The translations under genes and the position numbers were made by a program. Below the pieces are notes generated by a model. That model was not told the DNA's origin, ran no database searches, and saw only the letters and a list, made by a program, of their open reading frames with translations. DNA of 14,095 nucleotides from Chloroflexota bacterium (GTDB taxonomy: Bacteria > Chloroflexota > Limnocylindria > Limnocylindrales > CSP1-4), in assembly GCA_021815005.1 (NCBI GenBank), contig JAKAHL010000022.1, forward strand, positions 1 through 14,095, written 5' to 3'. Of this stretch, positions 1 to 7,185 are shown piece by piece. Position 1 is the stretch's first letter. Each line of letters begins with the position of its first letter.

Positions 1-622
1 CCGGCTCGAGCACCGCTTCGGCTTGGCCGCCGGCGGCGAGTCGCGGCCGGCCGGCGACGCGCAGGGCCACCAGCACCGCCGACACGGCGTACGCCGCGCC
101 GCACACCCAGAAGACGACGGTTGCCTCGCCGGTGACCGACGCCGCGAGGCCGCCGACCGCGGGCCCGAGCATGAACCCGCCCATCTGGGCGGCGCTGTAC
201 AGCCCGAACGTCTCGCCGTGGCGCTCGGGCGGGTTGGCGTCCATCAGGTACCCCCGGGCTGCCGGGTCGTAGGCGGCGCCCGCGAGGCCGGCCAGCGCGC
301 GGAGCGCGACGAACGCGACCGGGCCGACCAGCGCGAGCGGCAGGACGACCGCCACGCCCGACACGACCAGCGCCGCGACCATCATCGCCTTGCGGGAGGC
401 ACGGTCCGCGACCCGCCCCAGCAACGGCTCGCCCACCAGGCGGGCGGCCGGCCACGCCGCCACCACGACCCCCAGCGTGGGGAGGTCCACGCCGTGCTCC
501 GTGTAGTACAGCGGCAGGATCGGCAGGATGGCGCCGAACCCCAGTGCGACGACCGCCTCGGCCAGCAGCAGCGGGAGCACGGGGCCCCAGCGCTCGAGCC
601 AGGCGGATAGACGGGCAGCCAC
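1..622 (-). CDS. MFS transporter, N-terminal part (3' end outside window)
   Basis: This is the first 207 codons of a major facilitator superfamily permease, read leftwards off the window edge. Hydrophobic helices begin right after a short N-terminus (about residues 14-38). They are followed by the cytoplasmic loop motif A of the family, seen as GRVADRASRK (family form GxxxDRxGRR), and then by alternating helices containing RALAGLAGAAYDPAARGYLMD and GLYSAAQMGGFMLGPAVGG, which resemble loop 4-5 regions of drug and sugar exporters. The GTG start at 622 is chosen because an in-frame TAG lies only 9 nt upstream and no other start fits. The gene is divergent from the small membrane protein at 747. 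The substrate cannot be told from this half; a drug or metabolite exporter is the usual assignment. The family call is secure, the function is not. Confidence 0.87.
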   Translation of the reverse strand, partial: MAARLSAWLERWGPVLPLLLAEAVVALGFGAILPILPLYYTEHGVDLPTLGVVVAAWPAARLVGEPLLGRVADRASRKAMMVAALVVSGVAVVLPLALVGPVAFVALRALAGLAGAAYDPAARGYLMDANPPERHGETFGLYSAAQMGGFMLGPAVGGLAASVTGEATVVFWVCGAAYAVSAVLVALRVAGRPRLAAGGQAEAVLEP

Positions 623-628
623 GGGAAG

Positions 629-653
629 TTCCTATGCGGTGCCGCCCATCCTA
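629..653 (-). promoter_or_regulatory. candidate -10 boxes for the MFS gene
   Basis: Two -10-like hexamers lie upstream of the GTG at 622 on the minus strand: TAGGAT (653-648, gap 25 nt) and TAGGAA (634-629, gap 6 nt). No Shine-Dalgarno sequence is visible. The nearer box has the same spacing to the start codon as the leaderless promoters elsewhere in the window, but it matches the consensus less well. No convincing -35 is seen. Confidence 0.3.
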
Positions 654-730
654 GCCGACGGCCGGCCCGCCCCGGGCCGGCCGACCCACGCCTCGCGACC
701 GGGCCACGTTCGCGGGGCTGGGCCGCGCCC

Positions 731-736
731 TATCAT
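731..736 (+). promoter_or_regulatory. -10 box TATCAT, probably leaderless start
   Basis: TATCAT ends 10 nt before the ATG at 747 and overlaps the alternative in-frame ATG at 735. No purine-rich ribosome site precedes either ATG. If transcription starts 7-10 nt after the box, the transcript begins at or just before 747, which favours 747 as the true start. The -35 region is poor. Confidence 0.4.
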
Positions 737-746
737 GGCCCGCGAC

Positions 747-1124
747 ATGACCCCCGCCCTGATCCTGACGTTCATCCTCGCAGCTTTGCTGGCGACGCTG
801 CCCGTGCGACGCCTGCACGAGGCCGGCTGGACGTCGGGCGCGCTGATGACCGCGTGGTTCGTGTACATGGTCCTGGTCCTCGCCGGCGTTGACGCGGGGG
901 TCGGGTCGCGGTACCTCCTGCCTGTCCTGGTGGTGCTGTACGTGGCGCCGTACGCCGTCGGCAAGGCGCGCCTCGAGAAGGCGGGGCGGCTGCTCGGCGC
1001 GAGGCGCAGAGCCCCGGGCCGCCCGCCGATCAACGTGACGCCGCGCGGGGGGCCGGAGGTCGGGGCCGCCGCCGAGCCGGTCAAGCGGCGCCGGGGCCGC
1101 AAGCCGCCGGTCGAGTACCGCTAG
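747..1124 (+). CDS. small three-helix membrane protein, unknown function
   Basis: I do not recognise a named family. The product of 125 residues (129 if translation starts at the ATG at 735) has three hydrophobic segments: roughly residues 4-20 (LILTFILAALLATLPV), 30-50 (ALMTAWFVYMVLVLAGV) and 57-75 (YLLPVLVVLYVAPYAVG). A polar, proline- and arginine-rich tail of about 45 residues follows and ends in KRRRGRKPPVEYR. By the positive-inside rule the tail is probably cytoplasmic. The start at 747 is preferred because a -10-like TATCAT overlaps the upstream ATG. It is preceded by the divergent MFS gene and followed by the PLP enzyme on the same strand. Codon use matches its neighbours, so it looks like a genuine but uncharacterised gene. 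Confidence 0.7.
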   Translation: MTPALILTFILAALLATLPVRRLHEAGWTSGALMTAWFVYMVLVLAGVDAGVGSRYLLPVLVVLYVAPYAVGKARLEKAGRLLGARRRAPGRPPINVTPRGGPEVGAAAEPVKRRRGRKPPVEYR

Positions 1125-1137
1125 TCCCGCGCCGGTA

Positions 1138-1192
1138 GTCCCGGGCTGCGCCGGCGGTCCGGCGTCGGCCGTCCCGGGCTGCGAGGGAGCCC
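1138..1192 (+). repeat. short direct repeat and hairpin between genes
   Basis: The 13-mer GTCCCGGGCTGCG occurs at 1138-1150 and again at 1171-1183, 33 nt apart. The second copy enters an inverted repeat, GGGCT (1176-1180) and AGCCC (1188-1192), with a 7-nt loop. No T-run follows, so intrinsic termination is doubtful. The hairpin ends just before the promoter of the next gene. Confidence 0.4.
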
Positions 1193-1220
1193 GACACCCG
1201 CCGATCGCGTGGGCTATCGT
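1191..1220 (+). promoter_or_regulatory. promoter with -10 TATCGT, leaderless start
   Basis: The -10 hexamer TATCGT (1215-1220) lies 18 nt after CCGACA (1191-1196), a four-of-six match to the -35 consensus. Six nucleotides separate the -10 from the GTG at 1227, so the RNA would begin at or very near the start codon. There is no Shine-Dalgarno sequence. Confidence 0.5.
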
Positions 1221-1226
1221 CGCGGT

Positions 1227-2474
1227 GTGCCCCACCGCACGTTCGACCGCTCGCCGTGGCGCCTCGACCCGGAGGTCTCGTTCCTCAACCACGGGTCGTT
1301 CGGGGCGTGCCCGGAGCCCGTGCTCGAGGCGCAGCGGGCGTGGCGCGACCGGCTCGAGGCGGAGCCCGTGCGCTTCCTCGCGCGAGAGCTTGAGCCGCTG
1401 CTCGATGCCGTCCGCGCCGAGGTCGGCGCCTTCCTCCACGCCGATCCCGACGGGATCGCCTTCGTCCCCAACGCCACGACTGGCGTGTCCACCGTGCTCG
1501 CCTCGCTCCGGTTCCAGCCCGGCGACGAGCTGCTCGCGGGCGACCACGAGTACAACGCCACGCTCAACGCCCTGCGCGCGGCGGCAGATCGAGACGGGGC
1601 GAAGGTCACCCTGTGCCACGTCCCGTTCCCCATCCACGACCCGGCGCAGGCCGTTGAGGCGTACCTGGAGGCCGTGACGCCGCGGACCCGGCTCGCCCTC
1701 GTCAGCCACGTCACCTCGCCCACGGCCCTGGTCCTGCCCGTGGCGCCGCTCGTCCGCGAGCTGGACCGCCACGGCGTGGACACGCTGGTGGACGCGGCGC
1801 ACGCTCCCGGCATGGTGCCCGTTGACGTCGACGGGCTCGGCGCCGCCTGGTGGACCGGCAACGGGCACAAGTGGCTGTGCGCGCCGAAGGGAGCGGCAGT
1901 GCTCCACGCCCGCGCCGACCTGCGCGACTGCCTCCGCCCGCTGGTGGTCTCGCACGGCCTCAACGACGGGCGGTCGGACCGGCCGAGGTTCCGGCGGCTG
2001 TTCGACTGGCTGGGGACCACCGACCCGACACCGATCCTGACGCTCCCCGCCGCGATCCGCTTCGTGGGCGGGCTCCACCCCGACGGCTGGCCGGGGCTCA
2101 TGGCGGGCAACGTCGCGCTCGCCCGGCACGGGCGGGATGCGGTCTGCGGCGCGCTGGGCATCCCGAGCCCCGCCCCGGACTCGATGCTGGGCTCGATGGC
2201 GGCGATCCCGCTGCCCGGCCTCGCCCCGACGGAGGAGGCGGCCGAGCAACTGCAGGGCCAGCTGCTCGCCGAGGAGCGGATCGAGGTGCCGATCATCGCC
2301 TACCCGGTCCCGGCGGCCCGCGCCCCTGGCGCCGGCCCGAGCGGCCTCGCGGTCCGCATCTCCGCCCAGCGCTACAACGACCCGGCGGAGTACGAAGCCC
2401 TGGCGCGGGCGCTGGCCTCGCGCCTGCTCGGGCCGGCGCGGCCCCGGTCGCTGCTGGGGCGACTGCGCCACTGA
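1227..2474 (+). CDS. class-V PLP-dependent aminotransferase, isopenicillin-N-epimerase-like
   Basis: This is a cytosolic fold-type I PLP enzyme of 415 residues, the usual length for this branch. Seen in sequence: the N-terminal FLNHGSFG (19-26) typical of the CefD/isopenicillin-N epimerase group; NATTGVSTVL for phosphate binding; VDAAHAPG with the cofactor-nitrogen Asp189 and His192; and WWTGNGHKWL with the Schiff-base Lys215. The C-terminal small domain is complete and includes LAVRISAQRYN, the substrate-carboxylate arginine region. Family members are epimerases, desulfurases or C-S lyases, and homology alone does not give the substrate. No penicillin biosynthesis genes are nearby, so CefD itself is unlikely. 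The GTG at 1227 is chosen over an in-frame GTG at 1209 because the promoter -10 box lies between them. It is followed by the separately promoted dioxygenase. Confidence 0.88.
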   Translation: MPHRTFDRSPWRLDPEVSFLNHGSFGACPEPVLEAQRAWRDRLEAEPVRFLARELEPLLDAVRAEVGAFLHADPDGIAFVPNATTGVSTVLASLRFQPGDELLAGDHEYNATLNALRAAADRDGAKVTLCHVPFPIHDPAQAVEAYLEAVTPRTRLALVSHVTSPTALVLPVAPLVRELDRHGVDTLVDAAHAPGMVPVDVDGLGAAWWTGNGHKWLCAPKGAAVLHARADLRDCLRPLVVSHGLNDGRSDRPRFRRLFDWLGTTDPTPILTLPAAIRFVGGLHPDGWPGLMAGNVALARHGRDAVCGALGIPSPAPDSMLGSMAAIPLPGLAPTEEAAEQLQGQLLAEERIEVPIIAYPVPAARAPGAGPSGLAVRISAQRYNDPAEYEALARALASRLLGPARPRSLLGRLRH

Positions 2475-2505
2475 CCGCCCTCGGCTGCCGCCATTGCCAA
2501 AGAAG

Positions 2506-2534
2506 TTGCACAGTCAAGCACATTCGGCTACGGT
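2506..2534 (+). promoter_or_regulatory. sigma-70-type promoter of the dioxygenase gene
   Basis: TTGCAC (2506-2511) and TACGGT (2529-2534) are separated by exactly 17 nt, the best -35/-10 pair in the window. Transcription should start near 2541, giving a leader of about 27 nt before the ATG at 2568. The region is visibly less GC-rich than its surroundings. Confidence 0.6.
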
Positions 2535-2567
2535 AGGGGCGTCGTCCCCCGTGTCGAGACCCGTCCC

Positions 2568-3386
2568 ATGACCCCGCCCATCCCCGCCCCCCTCCCCTCC
2601 GACGTCGCGTCGGGCCCGCTCCCCGCCCTGTACCTCGGCCACGGCGCCCCGCCGCTCCTCGACGACCCACTGTGGATGGGCGAGCTCGCGGCCTGGTCGG
2701 CGGCGCTGCCGCGGCCCAAGGCCATCCTGATGGTGAGTGCCCACTGGCAGACCGCCCCGATGGCGATCGGCGCCACGCGGACGGTCCCGCTCGTCTACGA
2801 CTTCTACGGCTTCCCGCAGCGCTACTACGAGGTGACCTACCCCGCCCCGGGCGCCCCCGAGCTCGCCGCCACGGTCAAGGCGCTGATGCCCGACGGCGAG
2901 CCTGTCCTCGACCGGCCGGCCCGCGGGCTCGACCACGGCGCCTGGGTGCCGCTGCTGGCGATGTACCCGGACGCCGACGTCCCGGTCCTCCAGATGTCCA
3001 TGCCGGATCTCGACCCGGCGCACCTGTTCGCGCTCGGCCGCCGCCTCGCCCCGCTGCGAGACGAGGGCGTGCTGATCGTGGGCTCCGGCTTCATGACGCA
3101 CGGCCTGCCGTTCATCGCCGAGTACTGGGACGGCCGGCCGGGCGCCCCGCAGTGGTCGCGCGACTTCGACGCCTGGGCGGCCGAGGCGCTGGCGCGCGGC
3201 GACCTCGACACGCTGTTCGCGTTCCGCGACAAGGCTCCCGGGATGCCCTTCGCCCACCCGACCGTGGAGCACTTCGCCCCGCTCTTCGTGGCGCTCGGGG
3301 CGGCCGCCAGGCCGGACGAGGCGCCGAGAACCGCGATCGAGGGCTACTTCCTCGGGCTCTCGAAGCGGTCCCTCGAGGCCCGCTGA
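2568..3386 (+). CDS. DODA-type extradiol ring-cleavage dioxygenase (LigB superfamily)
   Basis: The product is a cytosolic non-heme dioxygenase of 272 residues, matching the usual 260-275 of the bacterial YgiD and plant DODA group. Characterised members open catechol rings such as L-DOPA at the 4,5 position and bind one catalytic metal ion. Family landmarks are present: LYLGHGAPP (His25), MVSAHW (His59), YDFYGFPQRYYEVTYPAPG, LDHGAWVPL (His123), IVGSGFMTHGLP (His178) and the C-terminal PTVEHFAPLFVALGAA (His235). The metal-ligand histidines of the family (positions 25, 59 and 178) are all intact. It has its own promoter and no ring-degradation partner genes nearby, so the natural substrate is open. 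No strong Shine-Dalgarno sequence precedes the ATG. The next gene, tRNA-Lys, is convergent. Confidence 0.92.
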   Translation: MTPPIPAPLPSDVASGPLPALYLGHGAPPLLDDPLWMGELAAWSAALPRPKAILMVSAHWQTAPMAIGATRTVPLVYDFYGFPQRYYEVTYPAPGAPELAATVKALMPDGEPVLDRPARGLDHGAWVPLLAMYPDADVPVLQMSMPDLDPAHLFALGRRLAPLRDEGVLIVGSGFMTHGLPFIAEYWDGRPGAPQWSRDFDAWAAEALARGDLDTLFAFRDKAPGMPFAHPTVEHFAPLFVALGAAARPDEAPRTAIEGYFLGLSKRSLEAR

Positions 3387-3426
3387 GCGAGCGGACGCGC
3401 GGACTCCGCCCCGCGTGGTGGCGGCC

Positions 3427-3501
3427 TGGTGAGCCCGCTGGGATTCGAACCCAGGACCAAGGGATTAAAAGTCCCCTGCTCTACCGCTGAGCTACGGGCC
3501 C
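3427..3501 (-). tRNA. tRNA-Lys (anticodon UUU), CCA encoded
   Basis: A complete cloverleaf can be drawn on the minus strand. The acceptor stem is GGGCCCG (3501-3495) with CGGGCTC (3437-3431), including one G-U pair. The D arm is GCTC with GAGC. The anticodon stem GGGGA/TCCCT has loop CTTTTAA and anticodon TTT at 3469-3467. The T arm CTGGG/CCCAG has loop TTCGAAT. The discriminator base is A, followed by a genomically encoded CCA (3429-3427). U8 and A9 are present. The mature RNA is 75 nt with CCA. It reads AAA and, by wobble, AAG. Confidence 0.97.
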
Positions 3502-3508
3502 CGCCGAA

Positions 3509-3514
3509 ACTCTA
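3509..3514 (-). promoter_or_regulatory. -10 box TAGAGT of tRNA-Lys
   Basis: TAGAGT (3514-3509, minus strand) is separated from the mature tRNA 5' end at 3501 by 7 nt, the distance at which transcription normally begins. The primary transcript may therefore have little or no 5' leader. No clear -35 is visible. Confidence 0.45.
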
Positions 3515-3569
3515 CCCGGTGCGGGCCAGCGGGTGGGGGTCGCCGCCCAGGCGGGCCGCCCCCCGCCCA

Positions 3570-3586
3570 GAGACCGGGGCGGTCTC
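3570..3586 (-). other. hairpin overlapping the AIM24-family stop codon
   Basis: GAGACC (3570-3575) and GGTCTC (3581-3586) form a perfect 6-bp inverted repeat with a 5-nt loop at the 3' end of the AIM24-family gene, including part of its TGA. No T-run follows on the minus strand. It could be a weak terminator or an RNA-stabilising stem. Confidence 0.35.
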
Positions 3587-4286
3587 AGTTCTCCGTCGGC
3601 AGGTGGACGTAGGCCGACTGGATGCCGACCCGCCCCGGGCCCGTGAACCGGTTGAACACCAGGTTGCCGCTGCCGCCGAACACGCCCGTCCGCAGGCCGT
3701 AGACCTGCTGGGCCATCGACACGGACTCGTCGCGGTAGACCCAGCCTCCGGACTCGACGTCGATCTGCTCGCCCTGCTCGAGCACCTTCTCGAACACGTT
3801 GCCGTAGCCGTGGAGCCAGACGACGCCCTCGTACTGCTGGGCCTCGAACCGGTCGATGAAGAACCCGGTACCGCCGAACAGCATGTTGCTGATGCCCTTC
3901 ACCCGGGTGAAGGTGTAGGCGATGTTGCCCGTCGCGGCCAGGAACTGGTGCTCGCGGACGAGGATGGACTGCCCGGGCGCGAGGTGCAGCGAGAGCACGT
4001 GGCCCGGGTCATCGCGCGAGAAGGCCACCTCGCCCGGGCCCTGCGTCTCGGTCATGAAGATCGGCATGCCGGCGACCATGCGCTTGAAGCCGCCCGAGAT
4101 CGCGTGCATGCCGATCATCAGCGCCGGGTCCTTGTACAGGATCACGTGGTGCTCGAAGAACAGCGGCACCTGCCCGGTGAGCTGCACGTGCAGCACGGGC
4201 ACCAGCTCGCCCTCGGTCCGGTAGCGGAGGCCGGGGGCGACGCCCTCCTCGATGCGGGTCGGCAGCAGGACGGGCGGGTTGTTCAC
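3585..4286 (-). CDS. AIM24 family protein
   Basis: The product is a 233-residue soluble, beta-rich protein of the AIM24 family, named after a yeast mitochondrial protein. Bacterial members form trimeric beta-sandwich folds of unknown biochemical role. Family-like features are the repeated glycine-rich turns FKRMVAGMPIFMTETQGPGEVAFS, the run PGHVLSLHLAPGQSILVREHQFLA, the segment FGGTGFFIDRF and the C-terminal GVFGGSGNLVFNRFTGPGRVGIQS. There is no signal peptide or membrane helix. The GTG at 4286 is supported by a Shine-Dalgarno GGGGGA (4298-4293) six nt upstream. It lies 61 nt downstream of the binding-protein gene on the same strand but has its own -10 box, so it may be only partly coupled to the flavin operon. 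A role in flavin transport is not indicated. Confidence 0.88.
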   Translation of the reverse strand: MNNPPVLLPTRIEEGVAPGLRYRTEGELVPVLHVQLTGQVPLFFEHHVILYKDPALMIGMHAISGGFKRMVAGMPIFMTETQGPGEVAFSRDDPGHVLSLHLAPGQSILVREHQFLAATGNIAYTFTRVKGISNMLFGGTGFFIDRFEAQQYEGVVWLHGYGNVFEKVLEQGEQIDVESGGWVYRDESVSMAQQVYGLRTGVFGGSGNLVFNRFTGPGRVGIQSAYVHLPTEN

Positions 4287-4292
4287 GGTCGG

Positions 4293-4332
4293 TCCCCCGA
4301 TGCGCGGGCGGTGGTTGACGGCGCGAACGATA
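4293..4332 (-). promoter_or_regulatory. -10 TATCGT and Shine-Dalgarno of the AIM24-family gene
   Basis: TATCGT lies at 4332-4327 on the minus strand, in the gap after the binding-protein gene. It would give a leader of about 35 nt that carries GGGGGA (4298-4293) six nt before the GTG at 4286. This is the same -10 hexamer as before the PLP gene at 1227. The -35 is unclear. Confidence 0.4.
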
Positions 4333-4347
4333 CGCGTCCCGGCGCGG

Positions 4348-5400
4348 TTACGGGAGCAGGGACGAATCGGTCAGCGCGGACGCCTGCACCGGGTTCGGCA
4401 CGAGGCCCAGCCCCGTCATGAAGGCGAGCGACTGCTGCCAGCCGGCCGTGTCGATCGTGCCGTAGGGCGCATTGGTCCGGGCGTTCTTCCAGGCCACCAC
4501 GGTGGCGGCCAGGATCTGGGCCTGGAGAGCCTTGTCCTTGCCCAGGTCCGGCACCAGCGCGAACGTGGCGTCGAGGCCCTTCTGGGGATCGGCAGCGATG
4601 TCGTCCATCGCCCTGAGCGTGGCCTTGACGAAGGCCGCCAGCGCGTCGTGCTTGGTCTTGAGCGTCGCGGTTCCGGTCACGAGGCCCGGCCCCGGCAGCG
4701 GCACGATCGAGTCGACCGACAGCACCGTGGTGGCGATGCCGGCGTTCTGGAGCTGGATAGGCTCGTTGTTGGTGAATCCGGTCGCGGCGTCCACGACGCC
4801 CTGCTGGAGGGCGGCCGCCTGCCCGTAGTCGGGGAACTCGACGATGGTGACGTCCGACGTGGTCAGCCCGGCCGACTTGAGCAGGGCCTGGAGCATGATC
4901 CACGAGCTGCCGTACTTGCCCGGGATGCCGATCTTCTTGTTCTTGAGGTCCGCCGGCGTCTTGATGCCGGAGCTGGCCCTGGTCAGGACGATGGACGGGA
5001 ACGTGCCGTAGATGGTGGCGGTGTAGACCACCGGGATCCCCTGGCTGACGGCCGGGATGATCGACGTGCCGTCGCCGATGCCGATGTCCACGGCGCCCTG
5101 GCCCACCTTGGTGATCAGGTCGGGGTCGGTCTCGTTCTGGAGCGTGACCTTGAGGCCCGCCGCCGCGTAGTAGCCAGCCTGCTGGGCGAGGTAGAACTGC
5201 GCGAACTGGACGCTCGGGATGTAGCCCAGGCCGACGGTGAGGGCGGTCGCCGCGCCGGCGGACGAGGAGGCGATGGCGGACGATGCCGGCGCGGCCGACG
5301 ATGCGGCGGGCGCGGCCGAGGGCGTCGTGGAGCCGCAGGCGGCGGCGGCGATCGCCACTGCCGCGAGGGTGGCGGCGAGGCGGCGGGGAACAGGTCGCAT
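4348..5400 (-). CDS. ribY: ABC transporter substrate-binding lipoprotein, NMT1/THI5-like; probably binds riboflavin
   Basis: This is a 350-residue extracytoplasmic binding protein. The N-terminus MRPVPRR is followed by a hydrophobic stretch and a lipobox AAAC with Cys22, so it should be a membrane-anchored lipoprotein. An Ser/Ala-rich linker (23-53) leads to the NMT1/SsuA-like core: LTVGLGYIPSVQFAQFYLAQQAGYYAAAGLKV (54-85), VDIGIGDGTSIIPAVSQGIPVV, IKTPADLKNKKIGIPGKYGSS and VDAATGFTNNEPIQLQ. This fold serves thiamine-precursor, taurine, nitrate and riboflavin importers. The flavin assignment rests on the FMN riboswitch heading the operon, not on the protein itself. It is the last transporter gene, 35 nt after the permease stop, with GGAGG (5415-5411) ten nt before the ATG. 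The RibY name is by analogy with riboswitch-linked RibXY systems of Chloroflexota. Confidence 0.85.
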   Translation of the reverse strand: MRPVPRRLAATLAAVAIAAAACGSTTPSAAPAASSAAPASSAIASSSAGAATALTVGLGYIPSVQFAQFYLAQQAGYYAAAGLKVTLQNETDPDLITKVGQGAVDIGIGDGTSIIPAVSQGIPVVYTATIYGTFPSIVLTRASSGIKTPADLKNKKIGIPGKYGSSWIMLQALLKSAGLTTSDVTIVEFPDYGQAAALQQGVVDAATGFTNNEPIQLQNAGIATTVLSVDSIVPLPGPGLVTGTATLKTKHDALAAFVKATLRAMDDIAADPQKGLDATFALVPDLGKDKALQAQILAATVVAWKNARTNAPYGTIDTAGWQQSLAFMTGLGLVPNPVQASALTDSSLLP

Positions 5401-5435
5401 CGGGGTGGGGCCTCCGGGCTATTGGGCGGGGTGGG

Positions 5436-6215
5436 TCATCGCGCGCCGACGATCCGGCGCTCGATGAACAGCATCACGAGGTACAGGACCACGCCGATGA
5501 TCGCGAGCTGGAGCAGCGCGGCGAACATCAGCGGGATGTCGAACAGGGAGCCGCGGGCCTCGTTGATCAGGACGCCGAGGCCGCGGTCGGCGCCGGCCCA
5601 CTCGCCCACGATCGCACCGATCACCGCGAGCGTCACACCGACTCGCATGGCGCCCAGGATCACGGGGCCCGCGGCGGGGACCTCGACGCGCAGGACGGTC
5701 TGCCAGCTGCTGGCCCGGAAGCTCCGCGCCATCTCGAGCAGGCGAGGGTCCACGGAGCGGATGCCGACCATGGTGGCCACGGCGACCGGGAAGAACACGA
5801 TCAGCGTGGTGATCACCAGTTTCGAGGGCAGGCCGGTGCCGAACCACAGCGCGATCAGCGGCGCCAGGGCCAGCACCGGCGTCGCCTGTGCGGCCACGAG
5901 ATAGGGGCTCAGCAGCCGCTCCGCGAGCGGCGACCGGGCCAGGGCGATGCCGGCCACGATGGCGACCGATGCCCCGAGCGCGAAGCCGAGGAGGACCTCG
6001 ACCAGCGTGGCGGCGACGTGCGGCCACATCGTGCCGTCCGTCCAGGCTCGGACGAAGGCCTCGGCCACCGACATGGGCCCGGGCAGGATGTACGGCGGGA
6101 AGCCGCTGACGAAGACCACGAGCTGCCACGCCACCACGAACGCGGCGAGGCTCGCGACCACCGGGGCCAGCGTGCCCAGCAGGCGCCGTCGCCGAGGGTG
6201 GCGGGCTGCCGTCAC
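5436..6215 (-). CDS. ribX: ABC transporter permease, probable riboflavin importer subunit
   Basis: The product is a 259-residue inner-membrane permease of the binding-protein-dependent transport family (SsuC/TauC/ThiX type) with about six hydrophobic segments after a basic N-terminus. The cytoplasmic EAA coupling loop is visible at 161-180 as EMARSFRASSWQTVLRVEVP, followed by ILGAMRVGVTLAVIGAIVGEW. Arg167 stands where most permeases have glycine. PPYILPGP near the N-terminus is typical of this subfamily. The GTG start at 6215 overlaps the TGA of the ATPase gene by four bases (GTGA), and a Shine-Dalgarno GGAGGA (6227-6222) lies six nt upstream, so translation is probably coupled. The substrate is inferred from the upstream FMN riboswitch. 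Nitrate/taurine-type transport is the alternative if the riboswitch reading were wrong. Confidence 0.88.
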   Translation of the reverse strand: MTAARHPRRRRLLGTLAPVVASLAAFVVAWQLVVFVSGFPPYILPGPMSVAEAFVRAWTDGTMWPHVAATLVEVLLGFALGASVAIVAGIALARSPLAERLLSPYLVAAQATPVLALAPLIALWFGTGLPSKLVITTLIVFFPVAVATMVGIRSVDPRLLEMARSFRASSWQTVLRVEVPAAGPVILGAMRVGVTLAVIGAIVGEWAGADRGLGVLINEARGSLFDIPLMFAALLQLAIIGVVLYLVMLFIERRIVGAR

Positions 6216-7177
6216 GGTTCGTCCTCCGGCGCGAACGGGTCGAACAGGGCGGGCGTGCCCGGGTCCGTCTCCGCGTAGCGTCGCGGGCGATCCCGCGGCG
6301 TGAGGCCGGCGGGGATCGCCACGCGCGCCTCTTCCATCGCGATGGCGTCGTCGGTGGTGTCCACCAGGTGCGCACGGACATCGGCGGCCAGCGAGGAGAC
6401 GAACGCCGAGTCCAGGTCGGACAGGCGTCTCGGGCGCGGCAGCCCCACGCGGACGTCCGCGAGGATATGGGCGGGGCGGGGCGACAGGACGACGACGCGG
6501 TCCGCGAGGAACACCGCCTCGGGGATGCTGTGGGTGACCAGCACGATCGTCGTGCCCGTGCGCTCCCAGAGGCGCAGCAGCTCCAGGTTGAAGCGCTCCC
6601 GGGTGAGGGCGTCGAGCGCGCTGAACGGCTCGTCCAGGAGGAGCAGGCTGGGCTCGAGCGCGAGCGCCCGGGCGATCGACACCCGCTGGCGTGTCCCGCC
6701 CGAGAGCGTGCCGGGCCGACTGTGCGCGTACTCGCGCAGGCCGACCAGACCCAGCAGGTCGGCGGCCCGAGCGGCTTGGCGCGCTCTCGACCAGCCCGCC
6801 AGCTCCATCGGGAACCGGACGTTCTCCTCGGCCGATCGCCAGGCGAGCAGCCGTGGCTCCTGGAACACCAGGCCCACGCGCGGGTCGGGCTCGGTCACCG
6901 TCCGGCCGTCGATCGACACGGTGCCGGCATCGGCCGCCAGGAGGCCCGCCAGCACGCGCAGGAGCGTGGACTTGCCGCAGCCGTTCGGGCCGATGAGCGC
7001 GACCACCTCACGGGGGCCGATCTCGAGGTCGATCCGTTCGAGGACTCGGGTGGCCGGGCCGCCGTGGGCACCGTGGAAGGTGAGCCCGATGCCGGAGAGC
7101 CTGATGCCGGCGCCGGTGCCGGGGCCGCGCGCGGACGGCGTCGCCATCATCGCCTCTGGCTCCGGGACCGGGTGCAT
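6212..7177 (-). CDS. ABC transporter ATP-binding protein of the flavin importer
   Basis: This is a 321-residue cytoplasmic ATPase of the SsuB/TauB/ThiZ group. All nucleotide-binding motifs are present: Walker A GPNGCGKST (63-71), Q-loop Gln106 in VFQEPRLLAW, signature LSGGTRQR (158-165, with Thr where the group usually has Met or Gln), Walker B LLLLDEPFSALD (Asp182, Glu183) and H-loop His216 in VTHS. About 60-80 residues follow the core domain, longer than minimal members. The ATG at 7177 is preferred to internal ATGs because GGAGG (7190-7186) sits 8 nt upstream. It is the first gene after the FMN riboswitch and directly precedes the permease with a 4-base overlap. It should energise uptake of the ligand captured by the lipoprotein at 4348-5400. 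Confidence 0.93.
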   Translation of the reverse strand: MHPVPEPEAMMATPSARGPGTGAGIRLSGIGLTFHGAHGGPATRVLERIDLEIGPREVVALIGPNGCGKSTLLRVLAGLLAADAGTVSIDGRTVTEPDPRVGLVFQEPRLLAWRSAEENVRFPMELAGWSRARQAARAADLLGLVGLREYAHSRPGTLSGGTRQRVSIARALALEPSLLLLDEPFSALDALTRERFNLELLRLWERTGTTIVLVTHSIPEAVFLADRVVVLSPRPAHILADVRVGLPRPRRLSDLDSAFVSSLAADVRAHLVDTTDDAIAMEEARVAIPAGLTPRDRPRRYAETDPGTPALFDPFAPEDEP

Positions 7178-7185
7178 CTGCCGAA

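Noticed and set aside
651..2471. 606-codon open frame on the minus strand
   Set aside because: It is antisense to the membrane protein and PLP genes. The translation is a low-complexity Arg/Gly/Glu/Asp mix with no family features, a typical shadow in very GC-rich DNA.
1227..2474. true isopenicillin-N epimerase or ergothioneine EgtE
   Set aside because: The fold and NHGSFG motif fit the wider family, but no beta-lactam or ergothioneine genes are nearby, so a specific name is not justified.
3570..3586. intrinsic terminator after the AIM24-family gene
   Set aside because: The stem is only 6 bp, overlaps the stop codon and is not followed by a T-run, so it is reported only as a hairpin.
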